From positions 64,232,561 to 64,296,560 of the forward strand of contig CM035807.1 of NCBI GenBank assembly GCA_020466095.1: 64,000 bases of DNA, given 5' to 3'. Below the pieces are notes generated by a model. That model saw nothing but the letters and a program-made list of their open reading frames with translations. It did not search any database and was not told where the DNA came from. The position numbers and the translations under genes were made by a program. Positions 11,407-22,516 of the stretch are shown here, in pieces. Position 1 is the first letter of the stretch; every line of letters starts with the position of its first letter. The DNA comes from Chlorops oryzae. Taxonomy: Eukaryota > Arthropoda > Insecta > Diptera > Chloropidae.

Positions 11407-11829
11407 ATACCTATTAATTCTATAAAAAAAAAGTAAAATAAAACATACATATGAGAATATTGTCAATATCGAAATGTTTGAAAACAAATTGACCAAATAT
11501 AACAATAGTTTTAGGTAGAAATTACAATTCTAAATCTTCTTCAAAACACTGAGATCCCACACCGGAACAGCAACAATCAAGACAAAACGCATCATAGAAG
11601 CAGCGACATCAATTTTCATCACGCACCGGCACAACTATCAAGAAGATCGGGATAATTAGAAATCATCACACCCACCCAAGCAAGCAACCTACCAGAGCAT
11701 TACCAGTGACATCGGCGAGCCCATAGCCACTATCAGCAGACATCAGGGCAGGCTGACCCGAGTCTCAGATTTCAACCTGGTAGCCGCAACGTTTTTATGA
11801 ACAGTCACGATTGCCGAGGAGGGGAGGGA

Positions 11830-12668
11830 TGTTGTGAGTCGTACTAAACATAACTAACGTCACGTCACACTCCAACGTCACGCTATCAGCTCTAAGCGGT
11901 AAAAGTGACAAAACATACAAAAACAATCGAAACACAGCAAAGGAGTTCGACGACACAGCACCAAGCTCGAAATCCGACACCCTTCAGCAAGAACAACAAC
12001 AACATAAGAACTCGACTACTGAGAACAATTACGTAAACAAGCATACCGATCGCCGGTACCAAAACTTGGCACAACACCGATCAGAGAAAAGGGCGAGCGG
12101 GGGAAAAGACGAAAGACCACGAGCATGCAAGTCAGCAATAAGCAACGGCATAAGCGGTTCAACGTCTTCAAATGTAGACCTACACCAACAATAGAAACAC
12201 AGCAATAAAGCTATTGGTAACAACAACAACAGGCGATCTAGACGGGCAATCAACGCAACAGAACAACAAGAGCCAGGTGCAACAACAACAAGTGCAACGT
12301 AGGCACACCGGCAGGGGAAGTTCGAAGTCACACTGATGAAATCAATCAATATGCACTTTTGCTAGATCGGCAATATTGATCTATTTAAGCGGAGCTTCGA
12401 TCTACGGAAGAGGACTTGCAGTTTGGAATCGAAAGTCTAATCAGATCTCAACTTTGGCGCACCTACTTACGAGCCAGGACGACAAAGTGTGGATCTCAGT
12501 GTTAGCTAGGGAATTAGGGCAGTAAAGTAAGCTAGAGTAGAACCTGTACACTCATTAAAAGACTTTAATAAAGAAACACCTATGGAAAAGGAGTAAAGAG
12601 TGTTTTATTCAACGGAATCCTTTGTTGGCGCTTTACTAGAGGTCCTTCTCCCCAGCAGACACGCAACA
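11830..12668 (+). repeat. LTR4
   Basis: 839 bp, inner variant group with GCACTTTTG. Preceded by the purine tract and followed by ATACCTATT. Confidence 0.92.
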
Positions 12669-13102
12669 ATACCTATTAATTCTATAAAAAAAAAGTAAAA
12701 TAAAACATACATATGAGAATATTGTCAATATCGAAATGTTTGAAAACAAATTGACCAAATATAACAATAGTTTTAAGGTAGAAATTACAATTCTAAATCT
12801 TCTTCAAAACACTGAGATCCCACACCGGAACAGCAACAATCAAGACAAAACGCATCATAGAAGCAGCGACATCAATTTTCATCACGCACCGGCACAACTA
12901 TCAAGAAGATCGGGATAATTAGAAATCATCACACCCACCCAAGCAAGCAACCTACCAGAGCATTACCAGTGACATCGGCGAGCCCATAGCCACTATCAGC
13001 AGACATCAGGGCAGGCTGACCCGAGTCTCAGATTTCAACCTGGTAGCCGCAACGTTTTTATGAACAGTCACGATGCTCGTGACTTGCCGAGGAGGGGAGG
13101 GA

Positions 13103-13940
13103 TGTTGTGAGTCGTACTAAACATAACTAACGTCACGTCACACTCCAACGTCACGCTATCAGCTCTAAGCGGTAAAAGTGACAAAACATACAAAAACAAT
13201 CGAAACACAGCAAAGGAGTTCGACGACACAGCACCAAGCTCGAAATCCGACACCCTTCAGCAAGAACAACAACAACATAAGAACTCGACTACTGAGAACA
13301 ATTACGTAAACAAGCAACCGATCGCCGGTACCAAAACTTGGCACAACACCGATCAGAGAAAAGGGCGAGCGGGGGAAAAGACGAAAGACCACGAGCATGC
13401 AAGTCAGCAATAAGCAACGGCATAAGCGGTTCAACGTCTTCAAATGTAGACCTACACCAACAATAGAAACACAGCAATAAAGCTATTGGTAACAACAACA
13501 ACAGGCGATCTAGACGGGCAATCAACGCAACAGAACAACAAGAGCCAGGTGCAACAACAACAAGTGCAACGTAGGCACACCGGCAGGGGAAGTTCGAAGT
13601 CACACTGATGAAATCAATCAATATGCACTTTTGCTAGATCGGCAATATTGATCTATTTAAGCGGAGCTTCGATCTACGGAAGAGGACTTGCAGTTTGGAA
13701 TCGAAAGTCTAATCAGATCTCAACTTTGGCGCACCTACTTACGAGCCAGGACGACAAAGTGTGGATCTCAGTGTTAGCTAGGGAATTAGGGCAGTAAAGT
13801 AAGCTAGAGTAGAACCTGTACACTCATTAAAAGACTTTAATAAAGAAACACCTATGGAAAAGGAGTAAAGAGTGTTTTATTCAACGGAATCCTTTGTTGG
13901 CGCTTTACTAGAGGTCCTTCTCCCCAGCAGACACGCAACA
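13103..13940 (+). repeat. LTR5
   Basis: 838 bp. It has a private small deletion (CAAGCAACCG for CAAGCATACCG) but is otherwise the inner variant. Confidence 0.92.
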
Positions 13941-14374
13941 ATACCTATTAATTCTATAAAAAAAAAGTAAAATAAAACATACATATGAGAATATTGTCAA
14001 TATCGAAATGTTTGAAAACAAATTGACCAAATATAACAATAGTTTTAAGGTAGAAATTACAATTCTAAATCTTCTTCAAAACACTGAGATCCCACACCGG
14101 AACAGCAACAATCAAGACAAAACGCATCATAGAAGCAGCGACATCAATTTTCATCACGCACCGGCACAACTATCAAGAAGATCGGGATAATTAGAAATCA
14201 TCACACCCACCCAAGCAAGCAACCTACCAGAGCATTACCAGTGACATCGGCGAGCCCATAGCCACTATCAGCAGACATCAGGGCAGGCTGACCCGAGTCT
14301 CAGATTTCAACCTGGTAGCCGCAACGTTTTTATGAACAGTCACGATGCTCGTGACTTGCCGAGGAGGGGAGGGA

Positions 14375-15213
14375 TGTTGTGAGTCGTACTAAACATAACT
14401 AACGTCACGTCACACTCCAACGTCACGCTATCAGCTCTAAGCGGTAAAAGTGACAAAACATACAAAAACAATCGAAACACAGCAAAGGAGTTCGACGACA
14501 CAGCACCAAGCTCGAAATCCGACACCCTTCAGCAAGAACAACAACAACATAAGAACTCGACTACTGAGAACAATTACGTAAACAAGCATACCGATCGCCG
14601 GTACCAAAACTTGGCACAACACCGATCAGAGAAAAGGGCGAGCGGGGGAAAAGACGAAAGACCACGAGCATGCAAGTCAGCAATAAGCAACGGCATAAGC
14701 GGTTCAACGTCTTCAAATGTAGACCTACACCAACAATAGAAACACAGCAATAAAGCTATTGGTAACAACAACAACAGGCGATCTAGACGGGCAATCAACG
14801 CAACAGAACAACAAGAGCCAGGTGCAACAACAACAAGTGCAACGTAGGCACACCGGCAGGGGAAGTTCGAAGTCACACTGATGAAATCAATCAATATGCA
14901 CTTTTGCTAGATCGGCAATATTGATCTATTTAAGCGGAGCTTCGATCTACGGAAGAGGACTTGCAGTTTGGAATCGAAAGTCTAATCAGATCTCAACTTT
15001 GGCGCACCTACTTACGAGCCAGGACGACAAAGTGTGGATCTCAGTGTTAGCTAGGGAATTAGGGCAGTAAAGTAAGCTAGAGTAGAACCTGTACACTCAT
15101 TAAAAGACTTTAATAAAGAAACACCTATGGAAAAGGAGTAAAGAGTGTTTTATTCAACGGAATCCTTTGTTGGCGCTTTACTAGAGGTCCTTCTCCCCAG
15201 CAGACACGCAACA
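14375..15213 (+). repeat. LTR6
   Basis: 839 bp, inner variant group with GCACTTTTG. Confidence 0.92.
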
Positions 15214-15648
15214 ATACCTATTAATTCTATAAAAAAAAAAGTAAAATAAAACATACATATGAGAATATTGTCAATATCGAAATGTTTGAAAACAAATTGA
15301 CCAAATATAACAATAGTTTTAAGGTAGAAATTACAATTCTAAATCTTCTTCAAAACACTGAGATCCCACACCGGAACAGCAACAATCAAGACAAAACGCA
15401 TCATAGAAGCAGCGACATCAATTTTCATCACGCACCGGCACAACTATCAAGAAGATCGGGATAATTAGAAATCATCACACCCACCCAAGCAAGCAACCTA
15501 CCAGAGCATTACCAGTGACATCGGCGAGCCCATAGCCACTATCAGCAGACATCAGGGCAGGCTGACCCGAGTCTCAGATTTCAACCTGGTAGCCGCAACG
15601 TTTTTATGAACAGTCACGATGCTCGTGACTTGCCGAGGAGGGGAGGGA

Positions 15649-16488
15649 TGTTGTGAGTCGTACTAAACATAACTAACGTCACGTCACACTCCAACGTCAC
15701 GCTATCAGCTCTAAGCGGTAAAAGTGACAAAACATACAAAAACAATCGAAACACAGCAAAGGAGTTCGACGACACAGCACCAAGCTCGAAATCCGACACC
15801 CTTCAGCAAGAACAACAACAACATAAGAACTCGACTACTGAGAACAATTACGTAAACAAGCATACCGATTGCCGGTACCAAAACTTGGCACAACACCGAT
15901 CAGAGAAAAGGGCGAGCGGGGGAAAAGACGAAAGACCACGAGCATGCAAGTCAGCAATAAGCAACGGCATAAGCGGTTCAACGTCTTCAAATGTAGACCT
16001 ACACCAACAATAGAAACACAGCAATAAAGCTATTGGTAACAACAACAACAGGCGATCTAGACGGGCAATCAACGCAACAGAACAACAAGAGCCAGGTGCA
16101 ACAACAACAAGTGCAACGTAGGCACACCGGCAGGGGAAGTTCGAAGTCACACTGATGAAATCAATCAATATGCAATTTTGCTAGATCGGCAATATTGATC
16201 TATTTAAGCGGAGCTTCGATCTACGGAAGAGGACTTGCAGTTTGGAATCGAAAGTCTAATCAGATCTCAACTTTGGCGCACCTACTTACGAGCCAGGACG
16301 ACAAAGTGTGGATCTCAGTGTTAGCTAGGGAATTAGGGCAGTAAAGTAAGCTAGAGTAGAACCTGTAAACATCATTAAAAGACTTTAATAAAGAAACACC
16401 AATGGAAAAGGAGTAAAGAGTGTTTTATTCAACGGAATCCTTTGTTGGCGCTTTACTAGAGGTCCTTCTCCCCAGCAGACACGCAACA
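15649..16488 (+). repeat. LTR7 (840 bp), right boundary of the array
   Basis: Shares GTAAACATCATT and CCAATGG with LTR1 and is followed by GTGT (16489-16492), the partner of 836-839. It has a private change, CCGATTGCC. Confidence 0.93.
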
Positions 16489-16496
16489 GTGTGACC

Positions 16497-16588
<92 letters not shown>

Positions 16589-16720
16589 TGGCTAGATCGA
16601 CTCCTCTTGTCACCCTGATCAAGAATATATATATATGTCTATATCTATCGCGACTCCTTTGGTATGTTACATACTCCGAGCCAAACTTAATATACCCTTT
16701 CCTTCGGAAAAGGTATAAAA
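16489..16720 (-). mobile_element. Helentron-like (HINE) 5' end
   Basis: On the minus strand it begins TTTTATACCTTTTCCGAAGG and continues GGGTATATTAAGTTTGGC, then reaches the (GTCT)n tract. The same head starts the element at 20124 on the plus strand. This head plus internal GTCT microsatellite is the DINE-1/HINE pattern. It continues, beyond the LTR array, into 839-1. Confidence 0.75.
16496..16587. repeat. (GACA)n microsatellite
   Basis: About 23 uninterrupted GACA units next to the LTR array's right edge, inside the HINE. Confidence 0.97.
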
Positions 16721-16794
16721 ATGCCAATTCACTAAGAAATTGATTTGATGTGATTTTTTCATGAAAAACAAACAGGTATTCTTTACCAAAAATT

Positions 16795-17085
16795 TCAATT
16801 CATAAAAAATGGGCCGCCACTTCGCCGCTTGTATGTTTGTGGGTTCGTCTCTCGAATGAGGCCCCAGCAATAATCGGCCATCATTCCGATTCCCCATTGG
16901 CCTTGATAGCGCTGTTCTATAGCTATCATTTCTTGGTGCATTCTTTCCCCCTGCTCGTCACTCTCTGCACCTAAATTCTCAGGGAAGAAATTCAAATGAG
17001 AATTTAAAAAATGCATTTCAAGTGACATTGTTGAGCCTGTTAAAAAAAAATGAGAGTGAAACATTCGTTGGCCCCAAAGGGTCAA
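16795..17085 (-). pseudogene. C-terminal fragment of a repeated transposon-type protein, class not identified
   Basis: The 96-residue frame contains SLEMHFLNSHLNFFPENLG followed by DEQGERMHQE and MMADYCW. I recognise this block from many insect repeat-encoded proteins but cannot place it in a named superfamily. It has no upstream partner here and no start-like context, so it is treated as a broken piece. 17086-17598 has no supported gene. Confidence 0.4.
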
Positions 17086-17598
17086 AAGTTATAGATATTT
17101 GAATTGGACCACCTTTTGTAAAAATCCAAAAAATCGTTTATCGATAATATCTCGATAACTAAATTATAGGATTATTTTTTATGGCGATTTTCGTGATCAC
17201 CGCGGAAAACTACTACAGAAAAAGTTGGTTTTATCAATAGTGCAAAAATGCTGTCGAGCAGTGTAATAAGAACAAGCATTATAAGATTGCAAACAGTCTC
17301 ATAAGACTTTCCAAATTTCTTCTAAAAATAGCTTTTTAGATTTTATGCACATTCTCAGATATTGGACTCGTAAAAATGAAAGTTACGAAGTTTATAAACA
17401 AAAATAAAGAAATATTTTTATAATGGTTGTTCTTATCATTTCGAACACGACTGTAAATGTGTATGTGCCTTATATTTATATATTAATTACTTACATGAAA
17501 ATGTAATTTCATTTATTTCTCTTTTAAAAAACAAATAAACACTTGTTATTCAACTTTTTTGTTTTTGTGAAAAAAAATACTAATTTAAAAAATATATT

Positions 17599-17828
17599 CG
17601 GGCATGTGATTGGATTCCCTTTCCCTAAATTTTGGGGAAAGGGAATTTCGTTCCTCCAATATTTTGAAGAATGTATGGCAATTTTTAAAGAAATGACATT
17701 GTCAAAAACAAAAGAGCGGCTATACGATAAAGTTTTCGAATTAAAAAATTTCGAACATATTTAAATTCCAGAGTTTTTATTTCAATTTCCCGGGGAAATG
17801 AATTCCCGGGAATCCAATCACACACCTG
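17599..17828. mobile_element. MITE with TGTGATTGGATTCCC inverted ends
   Basis: Left end CGGGCATGTGATTGGATTCC; right end is the near-complement of CAGGTGTGTGATTGGATTCC. Length about 230 bp. No clear target duplication. It sits directly against the repeat that starts at 17830, whose own left end is missing. Confidence 0.6.
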
Positions 17829-17829
17829 A

Positions 17830-18420
17830 TTAAAAACTTTACATTGCTCTTATCATTGCACAAAACTTTAACTAAACGTTTTATTTATTTGTGTTCTCAA
17901 TTACAAAATGATTTTGGTGTCGCTTTAAATAACCTGAGCATTCCTATACAGCGAAAGCTCTACTGCCGGACAGATCCCTCAAGCGGACATCTCACCTGGC
18001 CGCAAAAATCCCAAGCTACCAAGTTGCCTTTTTAGAACAAAATACATTCCCGTCAGCGGATATTTTGCCTTGCTGGACAAAATAATTGGTCCCGTTTTTC
18101 ATGAATAAAATTTATAAATGCTCAGAAAGACAATGTGTTTGGTGTTGCATGAATAGTCTTATTAAAAAACCAATCCGAAACGATAATGAATCTGGGTTCA
18201 AAAAAGGCGTGCGAGACATGTCTTAAACTAATAGCTCACAAGATAAAAATATCATTTTGCGAATGAATTACGCCCGCGATCAAAAAATGAATTTAGACCG
18301 CGCGGACATAATTCATTTTGCGAATGCATTAAGACCGCGATTAAAAACTGATTTTAGACCGGGCGAAAATAATTCATTTTGCGAACGAATTACGCCCGCG
18401 ATCACAAAATGAATTTATAG
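17830..18420 (+). repeat. Repeat family with CG-rich CGCCCGCGATCA ends, left-truncated copy
   Basis: Starts TTAAAAACTTTACATTGCTC and matches 45310-45868 in the same orientation with a few percent difference. The 3' part contains several forms of AATTACGCCCGCGATCA and AATGAATTTAGACCGCG, which fold on each other. No protein recognised. Confidence 0.75.
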
Positions 18421-18659
18421 CACTGACAGACATAGGTATTTTACACCATGATGGTGTGAAGTCTAGGTGACACACATACGTATTTCACAAAAGTCTACCA
18501 TTACCAACATAGACTTTTTATGGACTTCACACTACATTGAAAGGGAGGATTTATTGTGGACTTCTTAGATTGATATGGCAGCACTGCATAAAATTAAACG
18601 AAATATCGATTATCTTATCGGAAACCAGATGTTTAAATTTCTAATTTAGGGGCTGTTTC

Positions 18660-19090
18660 CACTATACCCGCATTTAAGTTGTTTTGTCTAGCTGCGAAAA
18701 CCTCAATTCAAAATAGTGAAAATCAAATTTTTTCGAATTTCGCGAATGGTGGTCATGGCCAAATTTTAACCCTTAGAGGACGTTTTGTCTAGCTGCGAAA
18801 TACTCAATTCAAAATAGTGAAAATCAAATTTTTGCGAATTTCGCGAATGGTGGTCATGGTCAAATTTTAACCGTTAGAGGACATTTTGTCTAGCAGCGAA
18901 AACCTCAATTCAAAATAGTGAAAATCAAATTTTTGCGAATTTCGCGGATGGTGGTCTTGATCAAATTTTAACCGTTAGAGGACATTTTGTCTAGCTGCGA
19001 AATACTCAATTCAAAATAGTGAAAATGAAATTTTTGCGAATTTCGCGAATTGTGGTCATGGTCAAAATAAATTAAAATAAAAATGACCAT
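18660..19090 (-). repeat. 101-bp HINE-type tandem repeats, second locus
   Basis: Four or so units with TCAATTCAAAATAGTGAAAA spaced about 101 bp, in the same orientation as those at 1-430. Just left, 18646-18664 reads GGGGCTGTTTCCACTATACC, like the end of the Harbinger MITE at 22517. The locus is therefore a junction of two element types. 19091-19500 has small inverted repeats around CTCTACTATAG but no gene. Confidence 0.75.
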
Positions 19091-20029
19091 ATTTATAGCG
19101 ATGTCTCAACTTTTTTTCAGCCAAAGCTTAAGCGATCGAGTCACGCTCCCAACATTTTCTTTTAGTTCCTAGTTTTTCTTGAGTCAAAAGAACAAGGGCA
19201 GCAGAAACTTGCTTTTGGCGACGACTCATTTTAACGGAATAAAAATTTCCTTTTAATTTTTGAAATTTTTGAAAATCTCGAAATTTATAGCCGAGCTATA
19301 CGATTATGCTCTACTATACGATTCTATAGTAGAGAAAAATTCTTCTGCAGTGTATACAGGCTGTAGAGCACATAGTAGAGCTCTACTCTAAATATGTCTA
19401 CGGCAGCTCTACGTAGAGCTGTGGAATTGTAGAAACGGTCTACAGTGTATACAACAAACGTAAGGTCTCTACACACTACACTCTACTCTCTACCTCAAAA
19501 ACTCTATAGTCGACACTTGGCTTAGACCCCATCTACACGATGCAAGTTTTCGCTTGGCAAGTTTTAGTACTTGTGTGCAAGAACTTGCGTGACCAATCCA
19601 CACGATGCTAGTAAATTTTAGCTTGCAGCTTGCCTGAAAGTAATCTAAAGATGACTTGCACGCAAGTGCTTGGGCACATAGCCACACGGCGTTACTAAAA
19701 GTTGCTTTTCAGAAGCAATTTTTTTAGAACATGTAGCTTGCCAGCTTGAAGGTTTTTACATTCAAGTAGAAGTTCTTGCCGCAAGTTTGCCAGTTGGTAT
19801 AAAAAATCATATTTTAACCTAAAATAGCAAAAATGAATAAATAAATAAAGAAAGTTCTAGCAGCGGCGCTCATTTAGGAAGAAATAGAAAATTATAGAAA
19901 AAAACCAAAACGAATAATTTGGGCACGCAAATTTCTTTTTTAGAGGAGACAGAAATCTCTTTTATGAGAATTCAATGAAGGACCTATCAAATGAAGGCGA
20001 ACAATTCAAAGCGCTTCCATTTCACTGGT

Positions 20030-20582
20030 TTACCCCCAGAGCTTCCAGAGCAATGAATGCAATTCCTTTATAACCAGCTTTTCCAAATTTGTTTTTTCGG
20101 CAATGGCTTCGTAAGCTGCCTCTTTTTATACCTTTTCCGAAGGAAAGGGTATATTAAGTTTGGCACGGAGTATGTAACATACCCTCTAACGGTTAAAATT
20201 TGACCATGACCACCATTCGCGAAATTCGCAGAAATTTGATTTTCACTATTTTGAATTGAGTATTTTGCAACTAGACAAAATGTCCTCTAACGGTTAAAAT
20301 TTGACCATGCCCACCATCCGCGAAAATTTTGTGCTTAATAATAATCTCGAGTTTGAGAAGGTAAAAATAGATATCAAGCTAGAACAACGAAAACAGCAGG
20401 AATTTTTGTTAAGGTAATGTTTTAACATATTTTCGGCTGAGGAAAAGGTATGTGTGCAGTCGGCTTAGCCGATGTAAACTTTTTTACTTGTTTTTGTAGT
20501 CCATGTGTGACTTTTGCCACAAGCACTCATTTTGCTGGTATTCTTCAGTAATTATTTCAATTTGCTCCTCTGACACAGCCAT
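20030..20582 (-). pseudogene. MADF-like DNA-binding protein of a Harbinger element, split by a HINE
   Basis: N-terminal part starts at 20582: MAVSEEQIEIITEEYQQNE then CLWQKSHMDYKNK. C-terminal part below 20124 reads EAAYEAIAEKTNLEKLV and ends LHSLLWKLWG-stop at 20030. The pieces join in the usual order of a MADF/Myb-like domain (acidic helix, LW, K-x-x-A(Y/W)). MADF proteins are the accessory DNA-binding partner of PIF/Harbinger transposases. The HINE at 20124-20490 interrupts it and supplies a stop. Confidence 0.7.
20124..20490 (+). mobile_element. Short HINE/DINE-1-like element
   Basis: Head TTTTATACCTTTTCCGAAGG; body with one to two satellite units in reverse; tail with hairpin AGTCGGCTTAGCCGAT followed by TTTTTTACTTG. 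It lies in a T run of the MADF gene, consistent with Helentron insertion between two T residues without duplication. At ~367 bp it is the cleanest complete HINE in the window and defines the ends used for the larger ones. Confidence 0.8.
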
Positions 20583-21354
20583 GTTGATAAAAAAAAATGC
20601 GAAAAATGTAATTCAATAAATAGCTAGCTATGAAGAAAATAATAAATATTGAAACATCGCACTCGCTACTTTCTTGAACTTGACAGTTTGTAAGCGTGCA
20701 AGTAAAAAAAATGCTTCTAGCAAATTGGAAGATTGTATTTCTACACGATCCGAATTTTCTTTAGGCAAGTTCTTGCATGGAAGTCTTGAAAAACCTGCCG
20801 CAAGTCCTTGCAAGCATTCTACACGATGCAATCTCCTTGCCAAGTACTTGCAGAAGTGACTTGCCAAGTGAAAACTTGCATCGTGTAGATGGGGCCTTAA
20901 AAAAGAAATTTGCGTGCCCAAATTGTTCGTTTTGTTTTTTTTCTATAATTTTCTATTTCTTCCTAAATGAGCGCCGCTGCTAGAACTTTCTTTATTTATT
21001 TATTCATTTTTGCTATTTTAGGTTAAAATATGATTTTTTATACCAACTGGCAAACTTGCGGCAAGAACTTCTACTTGAATGTAAAAACCTTCAAGCTGGC
21101 AAGCTACATGTTCTAAAAAAATTGCTTCTGAAAAGCAACTTTTAGTAACGCCGTGTGGCTATGTGCCCAAGCACTTGCGTGCAAGTCATCTTTAGATTAC
21201 TTTCAGGCAAGCTGCAAGCTAAAATTTACTAGCATCGTGTGGATTGGTCACGCAAGTTCTTGCACACAAGTACTAAAACTTGCCAAGCGAAAACTTGCAT
21301 CGTGTAGATGGGGCCTTATAAACAGTGGGCAAATTTTTCAGCGGCAGTTTTTGC

Positions 21355-22156
21355 CTTGACTCCAGATAGTCGCGAGCATGTAGGACTGTAGGTCTAACTG
21401 TCGACGTCGAAAAGCCTCTGCCGCGATGGGGATATACACCATTAGGCAGGCATAGGAAATTCAACAAATTGGGGATATTCACCAAAAAGCTACCAACAAA
21501 AACCTTAAGCAGGAATAGGAAATTCAACAAATTCGAGAAATTCACCAGAAAGCTACCAACAACAATACGGGTAGACACAAAGTGGCGATATGATGCCACT
21601 TGCAAGAAAATTATCAAAGAAACACGGCGTCAGCTCGGTTTTTTATATTGCTTGAAAAGTTCATAATTGAAACTTTAATAGATATATTACGTTATGTTTT
21701 TGCTTAATGTGCGCGAATGTTTTCATTTTGTAATAAATTGACATACATTTTTGACTACGGCTACGAATTTGATTGTACGTAGAATTTAGTATTTTTGCTG
21801 AAACAGTGTGATCAAAAAGTTATGTGCACAAGGTAGGACTAAAAGAACAATTTCTATTTCTCCTTAATATTGAAAATCCTTGATTAGTTTTATGTTTTTC
21901 AAGCTTTTCATGGCATTTTATGAGTTTGGTAGATATTTTATATGTAATGTACCCGAAAATCGCCCAAAATTAAAAATACAAGTGGCAATGCTTTTCACCA
22001 CAGCAGAGCTAAAGATTTCGCTGCCATAGCGTGCTTCTCTTTTCCTCATGCTATATGCCTATGTTGAAGCAGCGTAGCTCTAACACATTGCAGGGATTAG
22101 GAAGAAGAAGAGTTAGACCTACAGTCCTACATGGTCGCGAGTAGGCTCAAGCTGTC
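21355..22156. mobile_element. Inverted-repeat element, ends near TCGCGA(G/C)CATGTAGGAC
   Basis: 21371-21398 and 22112-22140 are inverted copies of CGCGAGCATGTAGGACTGTA and the bases after it. Weaker complementarity continues to about 21355 and 22156. No duplication or coding content recognised. Confidence 0.5.
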
Positions 22157-22169
22157 TTTGCTACGTGCC

Positions 22170-22268
22170 GAATATTCGGTTGCCGAATATTTGTTATTCG
22201 GCCGACAGGTTGACCGAATATTCGGTATTCGGTATTCGGCCAAATCCACTATTCGTGGCATCACTACT
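22170..22268 (-). repeat. hAT-type end with ATTCGG iterations
   Basis: Repeated CCGAATATTCGG-like units ending GTGGCATCACTA. The same end in opposite orientation starts at 22652 (TAGTGATGCCACGAATATTC) inside the next MITE. The two ends face away from each other, so they are not one intact element. Confidence 0.45.
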
Positions 22269-22516
22269 TTAGACTTTACACCATATGTCTGGCAATGCTA
22301 TAATATTGGCCCTTAATAGTTCAGTTGCCTCTGAGGCAACTCGATTTTATTTGGTTGCCATACATAATCAGCACCTTAAGTATATCGACATATAGATGTC
22401 TCAACAAAATGTATCCATTTGAGAGGTAGCGTATCATTGTATCATTTCATTTTAAAAGTATCCAATTTGATACAATTGTATCCAAAACGGCAACGCTGTA
22501 TGGCATAACGTAGTAA

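Larger units (their letters stand above)
840..16488 (+). mobile_element. Compound Ty3/gypsy-like LTR array: 7 LTRs, 2 internal regions, 4 LTR-fragment units
   Basis: Order: LTR1, internal 1, LTR2, internal 2, LTR3, then four copies of a 423-435 bp 3'-end fragment plus LTR. All LTRs start TGTTGTGAGTC and end ACGCAACA. The whole array is bracketed by the 4-bp direct repeat GTGT, the duplication size usual for Ty3/gypsy. A tRNA-Ser-type primer site follows LTR1 and LTR2. A purine tract precedes LTR3-LTR7. No gag, reverse transcriptase or integrase is visible, so the family must be mobilised in trans. LTR1 and LTR7 share variants that LTR2-LTR6 lack. Confidence 0.9.
11407..16488 (+). repeat. Four tandem units of 3'-fragment plus LTR (about 1.27 kb each)
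   Basis: Fragments 11407-11829, 12669-13102, 13941-14374 and 15214-15648 each run from ATACCTATTAATTC to the purine tract. Each is followed by an LTR: 11830-12668, 13103-13940, 14375-15213 and 15649-16488. All four begin at exactly the same base, so one junction was made once and then multiplied. The first fragment lacks 10 bp (GCTCGTGACT) kept by the others. Nothing in them codes convincingly. Confidence 0.92.
19525..21315. mobile_element. PIF/Harbinger-type element with ~400-bp inverted repeats
   Basis: Ends read GACCCCATCTACACGATG and the complement of GGCCCCATCTACACGATG. TTA lies on both sides (19522-19524, 21316-21318), the 3-bp TWA duplication typical of PIF/Harbinger. The arms, about 19525-19935 and 20897-21315, are nearly perfect complements. 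Between them lie a MADF-type gene, a HINE inserted in that gene, and a partial second copy of the right end (about 20700-20893). No transposase gene remains. Confidence 0.8.

Noticed and set aside
12736..15464. Plus-strand 60-codon frame in three of the 3' fragments
   Set aside because: Open by chance in near-identical DNA. The fragment at 11407 and the end of internal region 2 do not keep it.
10131..16488. CRISPR-like regular repeat array
   Set aside because: Units are 1.27 kb, include LTRs, and the DNA is eukaryotic. There are no short repeats with unique spacers.
16425..16727. 100-codon frame with repeated SVCL
   Set aside because: Translation of the (GACA)n microsatellite on the minus strand.
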